From DATMNI01 sp035570275 (GTDB lineage: Bacteria > Acidobacteriota > Terriglobia > Bryobacterales > Bryobacteraceae), in contig DATMNI010000167.1 of NCBI GenBank assembly GCA_035570275.1, forward strand, positions 1-60,155: a stretch of 60,155 nt of DNA, written 5' to 3'. The notes under the pieces are model-generated. The model was not told where the DNA came from and ran no database searches. It worked only from the letters and a program-made list of their open reading frames with translations. This document shows positions 1-7,720 of the stretch, one piece after another; the stretch's first letter is position 1; each line of letters opens with the position of its first letter. The translations under genes and the position numbers were made by a program.

Positions 1-639
1 CTCGAAGGCACGGAGGTCTGCGACTGGCTGACCTCAAAGGGGATCACTTGTGTGCTATTGAAGTATCGCGTTCCGAACTCGGGGATACACGGGGAGGGGC
101 CGGGTGGGCGGCGTCAGGTCAAACCGAAAGCACCGATGGCGCTCCAAGATGCGCAGAGGACCGTGGGTCTGGTCCGCTTCCATGCGGCGGAGTACCATAT
201 TGATCCGCACAAGATCGGTGTGCTTGGATTCTCAGCCGGCGGGCACCTGGTAACGGATATCAGCACCCATTTCGACACGCGTTTGTATCCGGCTGTAGAT
301 GCGGCGGACAAAGAAAGCTGCCGCCCGGATTTCGCCGTGGCCCTTTACCCCGGACACCTCTGGATTGGGTCTGACATGTTTGAGCTGAATCCCGATATCC
401 CTGTGACGGGCCGGACGCCTCCTACTTTTTTGCTGCACGCCGAGAATGATCCCGTGGATAGTGTCAACAACTCGCTGGTTTACTACATCGCGCTGAAGAA
501 GGCTGGGGTCGCGGCAGAAATGCATTTGTATGCGGAAGGCAAGCACGGTTTTGGGCTACGTCGCACGAATTTTCCGATCACGAGGTGGCCTGACCTGGTC
601 GAGACGTGGCTGCGGACGATTGGGGTGATTTCAGCGTAA
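1..639 (+). CDS. alpha/beta hydrolase (esterase/lipase type), 5'-truncated by window
   Basis: The reading frame is open from base 1, so the true start lies upstream. The visible 212 residues carry an alpha/beta-hydrolase core. The nucleophile elbow GFSAGG (bases about 226-243) follows a typical DPHKIGVL strand. A late acidic residue sits in HAENDPVDS and the catalytic histidine in GKHGFG near the C terminus. The order matches BD-FAE/acetyl-xylan-esterase-like carboxylesterases that deacylate small esters. The exact substrate and the presence of a signal peptide cannot be judged because the N terminus is missing. The gene ends in TAA at 637-639. Confidence 0.85.
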   Translation, partial: LEGTEVCDWLTSKGITCVLLKYRVPNSGIHGEGPGGRRQVKPKAPMALQDAQRTVGLVRFHAAEYHIDPHKIGVLGFSAGGHLVTDISTHFDTRLYPAVDAADKESCRPDFAVALYPGHLWIGSDMFELNPDIPVTGRTPPTFLLHAENDPVDSVNNSLVYYIALKKAGVAAEMHLYAEGKHGFGLRRTNFPITRWPDLVETWLRTIGVISA

Positions 640-797
640 AATGCCTGCGAGCATGAATGCCGCTCTCCCAACGCGCGGGTTCCGGGCGAACACGGGGTTT
701 TTCGACTTGGCCCGCCAATGAAGTCTTCTAACCCCACATATCGGGAGCTTGTCGAAGCCTGTGCTCTCAGCGCCGAACTTCCACGAACTCTTTCGGA

Positions 798-1160
798 TTA
801 CCAGAAACGCCCTCCTCGCACCAAATAGAAAACTGCGGCTGTCAAAAACCAAAGCCCTATTCCCAAGGCGGCAACGCGACCGCCGCAGTATTCACCACGT
901 GAGACTGCAATCGCACCCACGATGACGTTGAACAGAGATCCAGCGGTCAAGATGAACACAAGGAGGAAGCCTTGGGCAAGTCCGCCCCAGTCACGTGGCG
1001 TGGTCAGGAGATCCATAGCGATGATCCCCCACCCGATGACGCCCGTCACCGCTGCGATAGAAGTAAAGACGGGAGTGTTCTCCTGCTCCAGGAAGCTGTC
1101 AAGCACGCGCCGCCGACTGTTGCGTGTGGGCATATCCGGCAGCAGGTTAGCACGTGTCAC
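798..1160 (-). CDS. small hypothetical membrane protein
   Basis: This encodes 120 residues from a GTG start at 1160; an ATG at 1133 (MPTRNSRRR) is an alternative. After a basic N-terminal stretch it has three hydrophobic segments, roughly residues 30-52, 60-85 and 92-114, with few charges between them, as expected for a small inner-membrane protein. I recognise no family. It is divergent from the small membrane ORF at 1260. No clear ribosome binding site is visible, so the start is uncertain. Confidence 0.5.
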   Translation of the reverse strand: MTRANLLPDMPTRNSRRRVLDSFLEQENTPVFTSIAAVTGVIGWGIIAMDLLTTPRDWGGLAQGFLLVFILTAGSLFNVIVGAIAVSRGEYCGGRVAALGIGLWFLTAAVFYLVRGGRFW

Positions 1161-1259
1161 GTCTGAAGCCCCGCAAGGCGGATTCTTGATGTTGGCCGTT
1201 AGACGGCGTTACCGGAAACTGGCATCCGGCTTTCCTCTGCCAGCGTGCAAGAATCAGTT

Positions 1260-1415
1260 ATGGTGTTCACGCGCTTCCTTTGGGCCATGGGTACCTACGC
1301 GGTTCTAGCCACGCTGGCGGCCTTCACCCTCGATGGCAAGATGCGCGCCGCCGTCTGGATCTTTCTCGGCGGCCTCGCCGTCAAGACGCTGATCGCCTAT
1401 AAAGCCCCGCGCTGA
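1260..1415 (+). CDS. 51-residue hypothetical membrane protein
   Basis: This is a short ORF, ATG at 1260 to TGA at 1413-1415. It has two hydrophobic stretches (about residues 5-22 and 29-44) separated by the turn LDGKMRAAV. Hydrophobic codons have G/C in the third position, as in neighbouring genes, and the frame ends just before a strong hairpin. Both points support a real small gene. No known family is recognised. It may be an isolated membrane microprotein. Confidence 0.5.
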   Translation: MVFTRFLWAMGTYAVLATLAAFTLDGKMRAAVWIFLGGLAVKTLIAYKAPR

Positions 1416-1417
1416 CA

Positions 1418-1447
1418 CAGCCCACTCAGCCAGCAATGGCTGGGCTG
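1418..1447 (+). terminator. nested hairpin after the 51-residue ORF
   Basis: CAGCCA (1427-1432), loop GCAA, then TGGCTG (1437-1442), nested in CAGCCC...GGGCTG. It lies directly after the stop at 1415. There is no clear T-run, so intrinsic termination is only possible. Confidence 0.35.
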
Positions 1448-1486
1448 CTCCCTTCTGAAACACGCGCGCGTTCCATTTCGAAACAC

Positions 1487-1501
1487 GTTCCATTGTGGAA
1501 C
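1487..1501. promoter_or_regulatory. dyad upstream of the sigma-factor gene
   Basis: GTTCCATTGTGGAAC is a perfect 6-3-6 inverted repeat. A half copy (GTTCCATT) sits 17 bases upstream at 1470. The position, about 135 bases before the sigma-factor start, would suit an operator. The binding protein is unknown. Confidence 0.3.
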
Positions 1502-1636
1502 CGGCTATAGGGAGCTTATTAGCTGAAACTAAGGCCTTTACCCGCTACTCAACTACGGCACTCAAGCTGCATTATCACTCGCGTCGGACGGATTCAATCC
1601 GGCTCCTAAAAAAAACCAGAAAAGAGGGCGAAAGTG

Positions 1637-2392
1637 ATGACGGTCCAAAATGTGTCTACGCGTAGAAAAGCCAAAGTTTCCCAGCAGGTTCGCGATCAAA
1701 TCGTCCTGGACCATCTGCCTTTGGTCAAATGTATCGCCATTCGGGTTCACGAAAACCTGCCGGTGCACGTCGATCTGGACGACCTCATCCACGCCGGTGT
1801 CATGGGCCTGTTCGACGCCGTGACCAAGTACGACGGCGCCAAGAACGTGGTCTTCCACGCCTACGCCAAGCACCGCATCAAGGGCGCCATTCTGGACAGC
1901 CTCCGCCAACTCGATTGGGCTTCGCGCGATCTCCGCAAGCGTCAGAAGAAGGTGGATACCGCGGTCCGCGAACTCTCCACCAAATTAGGCCGCACCCCCA
2001 GCGACGCCGAAGTGGCACAGGAAATGGGTGTCACCATGGATCGCTGGCGTCGCATGCAGATGGAAATGCGCACGGTAGGCCCGGTCTCTTCCACGCCGGC
2101 CCCCGATCAGGAAGGCGAACGGTCGCAGGAATTCGCCGAAAAGCCCGACTATCAGCCCGACCACATTGTCGAACACAAGCAACTGCAATCCACCCTGGCG
2201 CGCGCCATCGGCACTTTGCCGGCACGGTATCAGAAGGTGGTTTCCCTCTATTACACCGACGATATGACCATGAAAGAGATCGGCAACGTTCTGGGAGTCA
2301 ACGAAAGCCGCGTCTCGCAGATCCACAAGACCGCGCTGCTGAAAATGCAGGCGGCCTTACAGTCCGAAGGCCTTTCCATGGCAGCATTCTAA
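1637..2392 (+). CDS. fliA: RNA polymerase sigma factor, FliA/WhiG (sigma-28) type
   Basis: A 251-residue group 3 sigma factor that directs RNA polymerase to a specialised promoter set. Region 2 (about residues 15-90) contains the run VDLDDLIHAGVMGL and the core-binding/-10 helix around HAYAKHRIKGAILDSLRQ. Region 3 spans about 95-150, and region 4 ends in a helix-turn-helix (MKEIGNVLGVNESRVSQIH). The ATG at 1637 was chosen because AAAGAGGG lies about 8 bases upstream; a GTG at 1634 is in frame. FliA family members usually control flagellar genes, but none is nearby, so the regulon here is unknown. The symbol denotes family only. Confidence 0.88.
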   Translation: MTVQNVSTRRKAKVSQQVRDQIVLDHLPLVKCIAIRVHENLPVHVDLDDLIHAGVMGLFDAVTKYDGAKNVVFHAYAKHRIKGAILDSLRQLDWASRDLRKRQKKVDTAVRELSTKLGRTPSDAEVAQEMGVTMDRWRRMQMEMRTVGPVSSTPAPDQEGERSQEFAEKPDYQPDHIVEHKQLQSTLARAIGTLPARYQKVVSLYYTDDMTMKEIGNVLGVNESRVSQIHKTALLKMQAALQSEGLSMAAF

Positions 2393-2394
2393 AA

Positions 2395-2522
2395 ACGGTG
2401 GCCGGTGGCCGGTGGACGGATGCTCGGGACCGCGCGTAAGGCTCCGGGTGCTTTCACTGGCCACCGGCCACTGGCCACCGGCCACCGTTGCTTTCACAGG
2501 CCACTGGCCACCGGCCACCGTC
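2395..2522. repeat. GGCCACCGGCCACTG tandem/inverted repeat between convergent genes
   Basis: The left block (2395-2415) is built from GGTGGCC units. The right blocks (2454-2488 and 2495-2521) are its inverse complement, built from CACTGGCCACCGGCCA units. They can fold into a long GC-rich hairpin between the convergent sigma-factor and cytochrome genes, possibly acting as a bidirectional terminator. Confidence 0.7.
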
Positions 2523-4160
2523 TTATTCAGGTAGCGCAAACAAATAGCTGGTCAGATTCTCCAGGTCCTTCGGGCTCAACTTGTACGCCGGCATAATCGA
2601 ATCCGGCACCAGTTTCTGTGGATTGGCGAAATGCTCCTCCACATAACTGCGGCTTTGCCGCTTGGCAAGCCCGTTCAGCGGCGGGCCCACTTTCATTCCC
2701 ACGCCATTCACCAGGTGGCACCCGCCGCAGTGGTTCGCCAGGTACACCAGCGCGCCGTCGGTGGCAAATTCCGGCGCATCGTCCAGCGCGGTGGCGTTCT
2801 TCGAATTCAGCTTCAGCAGAAACGCCGCCAGCGAATTCAACTGCGGGTCGGTCAACTGAATCGGCGGCATCGAACTGCCCGGCCGCATCGCCGATGGCCG
2901 TTTGAAATGCTGGATCATCCAGGCGGCGTCCTTGCGGATCGCAGTCTTGGTCAGGTCCGGACCAACCGCCCTGCCGTGCTCGCCCACCACGTGGCAGGCG
3001 ATGCAGTTCTCCTTGCGGAAGTAGGCCACGCCCGCCATTTCCTCGGGCGAAAGCTGCAGCCAATCGGTCGGCGCCGAATAGTCTACCACTTCCGTCTCCG
3101 CCTCCTTCGGCGTGGTCAGCACCGCGGCCGCGGTCAAACCGCCCCACCCGATGGCCGCCAGCAGCACAAACGCCGCCGCCGCGAACCGGCGTGTCACCTT
3201 CACCATCCGGGTCCGGTCGATAAAAGGCACCAGGAGCAGCGTCAGCACGGCCAACCCCGGCAGCACCACGCTGCCCACCACTTCTAAGGGTCCGCTGAAA
3301 AGCTTCAGGGTCTGAAACAGAAACAGGAAGTACCATTCCGGCCGCGGCGTGTATGAGGTGTCGGTCGGGTCGGCAAGTTGCTCCAGCGGCACCCGCACCG
3401 CTACCGCCATCAGGAACAGAATCGCGAAGACCACGCCCACCGCCACCGTGTCTTTGAAAACCTGCTGTGGATAGAATTTCTTCGCCGGCACCAGTTCGTC
3501 GCCGGGCGCCGGCGCCACTCCATGCTTGCGCACCAGGTAGACGTGAAGCGCCATCAGCAGCAGCGTGGCCGGAGGCAGCAGCAGCACGTGCAAGCCGTAA
3601 AACCGGGCGAAAGTCACTACCCCCACCGCCCCTCCGCCGCCCAACAGACGCGCCAGATAGGGCCCCATCACCGGCGCCTGGGCCGCGATCCGCGTCGTCA
3701 CCACGGTGCCCCAGTAAGCCCGGTTGTCCCACGGCAGCAGGTATCCGGTAAGCCCGTACGCCAGGGTAACCAGCATCAGCACCACGCCCACCATCCACGT
3801 GGCCTCGCGTGGTTTCTTGTAGGCGCCGTACAGAAACACCTGCACCATATGCAGCACCACCGCCACGATCATCATGCTGGCGCCCCAGTGGTGCAGCCCC
3901 CGAATCAGCCGCCCCCCGGTTAACTCCGTCAGGATGTACCGCAGGCTGTTATAAGCGTCGCCCGGCGTCGGCGCGTAATTGAAGGCCAGCAGCGCCCCGG
4001 TAAACGCCTGCACCATGAACAGAAAAATCGCCACGCTGCCGAAGACCTGGTGCCACCCGCTGGAGGCGGGAATGTCCTCGTACAGGAAGTTGCGCACCGC
4101 CGTCTGAATGCCCGTGCGGTGGTCCAGCCAGATGCCCAGGCGGTCCCAGTGCGCTCTCAT
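2523..4160 (-). CDS. cytochrome b fused to a diheme cytochrome c domain (bc-type complex)
   Basis: A 545-residue quinol-oxidising cytochrome b. The N-terminal part (about 1-215) has the b-type transmembrane helices with the histidine pairs in LHHWGAS / VVLHMVQ and FYGLHVLL / ALHVYLVRKHG. The C-terminal b part has the PEWYF quinone-site motif (about 270) and further helices. After the last helix (about residue 340) comes a periplasmic tail with two c-type haem sites, CIACH and CGGCH, and distal methionines in SSMPP and SIMPA. The gene overlaps the Rieske gene by ATGA, so the two are translationally coupled. The fusion replaces a separate cytochrome c1. Upstream neighbours include an Rrf2 regulator. 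Confidence 0.92.
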   Translation of the reverse strand: MRAHWDRLGIWLDHRTGIQTAVRNFLYEDIPASSGWHQVFGSVAIFLFMVQAFTGALLAFNYAPTPGDAYNSLRYILTELTGGRLIRGLHHWGASMMIVAVVLHMVQVFLYGAYKKPREATWMVGVVLMLVTLAYGLTGYLLPWDNRAYWGTVVTTRIAAQAPVMGPYLARLLGGGGAVGVVTFARFYGLHVLLLPPATLLLMALHVYLVRKHGVAPAPGDELVPAKKFYPQQVFKDTVAVGVVFAILFLMAVAVRVPLEQLADPTDTSYTPRPEWYFLFLFQTLKLFSGPLEVVGSVVLPGLAVLTLLLVPFIDRTRMVKVTRRFAAAAFVLLAAIGWGGLTAAAVLTTPKEAETEVVDYSAPTDWLQLSPEEMAGVAYFRKENCIACHVVGEHGRAVGPDLTKTAIRKDAAWMIQHFKRPSAMRPGSSMPPIQLTDPQLNSLAAFLLKLNSKNATALDDAPEFATDGALVYLANHCGGCHLVNGVGMKVGPPLNGLAKRQSRSYVEEHFANPQKLVPDSIMPAYKLSPKDLENLTSYLFALPE

Positions 4161-4678
4161 GCCTTGGTCTCCCCGGACGGGCGCAAATTGCCGATCAGCA
4201 GCTTATTGCCCTGCACCTTGATGTCGTAGCGGTCCAACGGCCGTGGCGCCGGGCCCGCCTTGACCTTGCCATCCACGCCGAAAAGCGAATTGTGGCAAGG
4301 GCAGAGGAACAGGTTCTTGGCCTCGTCCCAATGATAGGCACAACCCAAATGCGTGCATTGCGGGCCGAAGGCCGCCACCCGGTTATCGGCGCTCTTCACT
4401 ACCCAGGCGGTGCTCTTTTCGCTGCTCACCTTCCAGCCGTCCACCCGGTTGCGCCGAAAGCTCATCTCCGTAGGCGCGTTAGGGGCCAGGCGCGTGGCAT
4501 CGCCGATCTCGATCCACTCGTCCGGTTCCTGCGCTTTCGGAGGGAAAAACAGGTAGGCGAGGGCAGGCACCCCCAGCGCGGCCGAGATCAACGCCCCGAT
4601 CGCGTAAATCGCCCCAACGTAGAAGTTCCGCCGGGTAGGGCTTTCGCCGGATGGTTTTTCGGGGTTCACAACATCCAT
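4157..4678 (-). CDS. Rieske 2Fe-2S protein of the bc complex
   Basis: A 173-residue iron-sulfur subunit that carries electrons from quinol to the cytochrome c domains of the next gene. Near the N terminus a twin-arginine motif (TRRNF) precedes a hydrophobic segment, typical of a Tat-exported, membrane-anchored Rieske protein. The cluster ligands are in CTHLGC and CPCHNSLF. The start at 4678 (ATG GAT GTT) was chosen because it puts the twin arginines near the N terminus; no spaced Shine-Dalgarno sequence is obvious, so the start is moderately certain. The frame stays open to 5053, but the upstream residues look non-coding. Confidence 0.9.
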   Translation of the reverse strand: MDVVNPEKPSGESPTRRNFYVGAIYAIGALISAALGVPALAYLFFPPKAQEPDEWIEIGDATRLAPNAPTEMSFRRNRVDGWKVSSEKSTAWVVKSADNRVAAFGPQCTHLGCAYHWDEAKNLFLCPCHNSLFGVDGKVKAGPAPRPLDRYDIKVQGNKLLIGNLRPSGETKA

Positions 4679-4826
4679 CCTAACGTGGAAGGCCAGGCCG
4701 GATTTGTTCGGGTTTTGTACGGAGATTGCAAAAAATGTGGGGCGGAATGGCATCCCGGTAGACACCCAATTGACAACCAGGTTGGCATCCTCGTTGGCAT
4801 CCCGCCCCGCTTCAGGTGCCCAATAC

Positions 4827-5204
4827 TTACAACTGGGAACCCGGTGAGGCAGTTGTGCCGAGGGCGGCGGGCTTGGCGAAATCGAGCCTGGTGGTGGAGC
4901 CGCCCAGTTCGATGGCGTTGATGCGCTCGGTCTTGCCTTGCCTGGTGGCATCCACAGCGGTGAACTGGAATTTCTTCGTGCCGGTTTCGAGTTTGACGGC
5001 CGTGCTGAAAGACTTGTTGGTGTGAGTGTCGGTGAACACGGCGTTGGCGCCATCCACTTTCACTTTGTAATCGCCCGCAGCCAATGTCACGTTGCCCACC
5101 GTGGACGGAGCCTCGAAAGTCACGTCGTAGGTTTTTGAGCCTGCCAGGCACAGCATGGAAATAAACAGCAGTCCGCCAGGAATGAGAGATTTCTTCGTCA
5201 TCAT
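4827..5204 (-). CDS. small secreted protein of unknown function
   Basis: A 125-residue protein. The ATG at 5204 (followed by a second ATG) has AGGAG 8 bases upstream, which decides the start over longer in-frame extensions. The N terminus is a signal peptide (KKSLIPGGLLFISMLCLAG). The mature part is beta-rich with repeated Val/Thr/Gly patterns, and includes LAAGDYKVKVDG and NKSFSTAVKLETG. I recall similar small secreted proteins in Solibacter-type genomes but cannot name a domain. It is divergent from the Rrf2 gene. Confidence 0.75.
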   Translation of the reverse strand: MMTKKSLIPGGLLFISMLCLAGSKTYDVTFEAPSTVGNVTLAAGDYKVKVDGANAVFTDTHTNKSFSTAVKLETGTKKFQFTAVDATRQGKTERINAIELGGSTTRLDFAKPAALGTTASPGSQL

Positions 5205-5220
5205 ATGTGGTTCTCCTGTA

Positions 5221-5248
5221 AGTGTTTCAAATCGTGAGTGTTTCAAAT
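5221..5248. promoter_or_regulatory. direct repeat AGTGTTTCAAAT x2
   Basis: Two identical 12-base copies start 16 bases apart (5221 and 5237), just upstream of the secreted-protein gene and in the divergent region shared with the Rrf2 gene. A regulator site is possible. Confidence 0.3.
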
Positions 5249-5383
5249 TGCAGTTAGAGGATTGAGGTGAATGCCCGAAACACGGGGTACAAGTCCAAAC
5301 TACCTCAGGCGACCCCTGCGGAACAAATCCAAAGTTTTTATCACCGCCATCCAGCATCGTTAGAATCCTCAAGCGCCTCTGGA

Positions 5384-5458
5384 GCATCGGCCTGGTGTGC
5401 ATCGGCCTGGTGTGCATAGGCCTGGCGTGCATTGGCAAGGCGTGCGTTGGAGTACGCT
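5384..5458. repeat. 15-base tandem repeat upstream of rrf2
   Basis: Four head-to-tail 15-base units (GCATCGGCCTGGTGT) at 5384, 5399, 5414 and 5429. The first two are identical and the rest increasingly diverged, with a partial fifth unit. The array ends about 15 bases before the Rrf2 start codon. Confidence 0.8.
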
Positions 5459-5472
5459 GGTAGTAGGCCACC

Positions 5473-5946
5473 ATGAGGACCATCTCCAAGCGCACGCAGT
5501 ACGGACTCAAAGCCATGCTGGCACTGGGCCGCCGCTATGGAGAAGGCCCGGTGCTGATTGCCACGCTCGCCAGGCAAGAGTCGATCCCGCTGAAATTCCT
5601 CGAAGTCATTCTGCTCGACCTGAAAGGCCAGGGCCTCCTGGACAGCAAGAAAGGCAAAAACGGCGGCTATCGACTCGGCCGCCCGCCCGCCACGGTTACG
5701 CTCGGCTCCATCGTCCGTATGCTGGAGGGTCCGCTGGCCCCCCTGCCGTGCGCCAGCGAAACGGCGTACCGGCCGTGTGAAGAGTGCGGCGACATCGAAA
5801 ACTGCGGAACTCGAATCATAATGCGACAGGTGCGCGACGCCATAGCCGCCGTGTTGGATAGCACCACTCTGGCCGATCTGATCAGCCAGGTTGAGGCGTC
5901 GCGCCTCACCAAGGCCAGCCGCGAATCGGTGATGTACTATATTTAG
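5473..5946 (+). CDS. Rrf2-family transcriptional regulator
   Basis: A 157-residue winged-helix repressor/activator. The N-terminal helix-turn-helix begins MRTISKRTQYGLKAMLALG and continues with the recognition helix SIPLKFLEVILLDLK and the wing KKGKNGGYRLGRP. A four-cysteine stretch (CASETAYRPCEECGDIENC, about residues 94-112) lies where IscR/NsrR-type proteins bind an iron-sulfur cluster, so redox or iron-sulfur sensing is likely. Divergent transcription from the Rieske/cytochrome region suggests, but does not show, control of respiratory genes. The Shine-Dalgarno sequence is weak. Confidence 0.85.
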   Translation: MRTISKRTQYGLKAMLALGRRYGEGPVLIATLARQESIPLKFLEVILLDLKGQGLLDSKKGKNGGYRLGRPPATVTLGSIVRMLEGPLAPLPCASETAYRPCEECGDIENCGTRIIMRQVRDAIAAVLDSTTLADLISQVEASRLTKASRESVMYYI

Positions 5947-5979
5947 CTGCCGGATTTAGCTGCCCGCGGTCACGCTGAC

Positions 5980-7398
5980 TTGGCCAACTTCGCACTTCCG
6001 ATATCGAAACGCAGGCTGGCGCTCACCTACGTCGCGCTGGTAGGCCTGCCCGTGGCGATTCTGCTGGCGGTTGTGGCGGCTCACGGGGTAGGCCCGGCGC
6101 CAATCCACGTGCCGCCCTCCGTGCCAATCCCCGTGCCAACCAGCGCCCCGCGCCAAAGCGCCGCGAACGGAATGCCCAACCTGGTCCTGTTGGTGGCGCA
6201 ACTCACCCTGATCATCCTGGCCACGCGTGCGGTTGGATGGCTGGCAGAGCGGATTCGTCAGCCTCGCGTGACCGGTGAGCTGCTTGCGGGGATTCTGCTC
6301 GGGCCGTCACTCCTGGGCTGGCTGGCGCCCGGACTGTCCGGGCTGCTCTTCCCTCCCGCCAGTTTCGGCATCCTGAATGCCCTCAGCCAGTTGGGCCTGG
6401 TGCTGTTCATGTTCATGGTGGGGCTGGAACTCAACGTAAATGACCTGCGCCGCCAGGGGCCGTCCGCCGTGCTGATCAGCCATGCCAGCATCGCCGCGCC
6501 CATGGCCCTGGGCGCCCTGTTGGCCCTCTACCTCTATCCCAGGCTGTCCGATCCCTCCGTGAAGTTTGCGGGCTTCGCCCTGTTCATGGGGGCCGCCATG
6601 AGCGTCACGGCTTTCCCCGTGCTGGCGCGCATTCTAAGCGAACGAAAATTGCTGCACAGCCGCTTGGGAACCATGGCCATTGCCTGCGCGGCCATCGACG
6701 ATGTTACGGGCTGGTGCGTGCTGGCCTGCATTGTGGCGCAGGTCCGCGCCGGCGAGTCCTCAATCCCAGTCTGGATGACCGTCGCCGGGCTCGCAGCTTT
6801 TCTGGCCCTGATGCTGCTGGTGGCGCGAAAACCGCTGGCCAAGATCGAACGCGCCTACCTCGCCCGCGGGGAACTGACGGACAACCTCAAGGCCCTGCTG
6901 CTGCTGGTCTTGATGATGTCGGCGCTCGTCACTGAGTTCCTGGGTCTCCACTTATTGTTCGGCGCATTCATCGCCGGGGCCATCATGCCCAAGAACCGGC
7001 AGTTCGTTGCCTACTTGATAGGAAGGTTTGAATCACTTACGGTGCTGATGTTACTCCCACTATTCTTTGCATACACCGGTCTGCGCACCAGCATCGGACA
7101 AGTGAGGGGCATGGCAGGCTGGTGGCTGTGTGGATTGATCGTCGCCGTAGCGGTAGCCGGGAAACTCGGCGGCACCAGCCTGACAGCCCGGCTGGGCGGG
7201 TCGTCATGGCGCGACTCGCTCGCCCTCGGCGCGCTGATGAACACGCGCGGCCTGATGGAGTTAGTAGTGTTGAACATAGGGCTGGACATCAAAGTAATCT
7301 CGCCGTCTTTGTATTCGATGTTGGTAGTGATGGCCGTCGCCACCACCATGATGACGCCCCCGCTGCTCCACTGGTTCTACCCGCCCGGCCGCGAGTAA
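5980..7398 (+). CDS. Kef-type cation/proton antiporter (CPA2 family)
   Basis: A 472-residue multi-pass membrane protein with about a dozen hydrophobic segments. It has the family signatures VTGELLAGILLGPSLLG, FMFMVGLELN, AMSVTAFPVLARIL and the charged AAIDDVTGW segment, where the paired aspartates form the cation-binding site. An extra N-terminal helix and a Pro-rich linker (about residues 38-60) precede the core. There is no TrkA-N or USP domain at the C terminus. The assigned start is TTG at 5980; the frame is closed upstream at the Rrf2 stop (5944-5946), so any other start must lie in 5947-5979 or be internal. Likely role is monovalent cation/H+ exchange. Confidence 0.85.
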   Translation: MANFALPISKRRLALTYVALVGLPVAILLAVVAAHGVGPAPIHVPPSVPIPVPTSAPRQSAANGMPNLVLLVAQLTLIILATRAVGWLAERIRQPRVTGELLAGILLGPSLLGWLAPGLSGLLFPPASFGILNALSQLGLVLFMFMVGLELNVNDLRRQGPSAVLISHASIAAPMALGALLALYLYPRLSDPSVKFAGFALFMGAAMSVTAFPVLARILSERKLLHSRLGTMAIACAAIDDVTGWCVLACIVAQVRAGESSIPVWMTVAGLAAFLALMLLVARKPLAKIERAYLARGELTDNLKALLLLVLMMSALVTEFLGLHLLFGAFIAGAIMPKNRQFVAYLIGRFESLTVLMLLPLFFAYTGLRTSIGQVRGMAGWWLCGLIVAVAVAGKLGGTSLTARLGGSSWRDSLALGALMNTRGLMELVVLNIGLDIKVISPSLYSMLVVMAVATTMMTPPLLHWFYPPGRE

Positions 7399-7407
7399 CT
7401 TATCTGC

Positions 7408-7452
7408 ATGTGGGGCAGGTTGTTAACCTGCGGCGGATTGGCAGTCCGCCTT
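7408..7452 (+). repeat. palindromic repeat family 1, copy A
   Basis: TGTGGGGCAGGTTGTTAACC begins the copy. Hairpin 1 is GCAGGTT-GTT-AACCTGC, followed at once by hairpin 2, GGCGGATT-GGC-AGTCCGCC. It lies just after the antiporter stop. Confidence 0.85.
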
Positions 7453-7720
7453 CTTGTACCTTGCGGGCGAAATCGCAGACGGTCGACGCCAGCGCCGCCG
7501 TCAAGGCGAGACAGCCTGGAACTGGTCGTCGTTAGAATCATGCGGTTTCCTCTTTTCAAGCTCCGGTGCGGCAACCGCGGCGCGCCGGATAGTCTACACT
7601 ACCTTTGAACAGGAGTTTCAGTCCTTAGACCGCGCTGAGAAACCTTGTTAGAGTTCTGAATGAGTCGTGTGGACCAGATTCGGCCGGGAATCTACGGCGC
7701 CATGAAGCTTCCTTAGAACC
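7453..7720. other. intergenic, no gene seen
   Basis: Between repeat copy A and the MFS start. Short open frames here look like chance. No promoter consensus or stable hairpin stands out. Confidence 0.5.

Noticed and set aside
4679..5053. N-terminal extension of the Rieske protein (298-residue frame)
   Set aside because: The extension is out of family, overlaps the secreted-protein gene on another frame, and would bury the twin-arginine signal.
5384..5458. CRISPR-like array
   Set aside because: Units are contiguous 15-mers without spacers.
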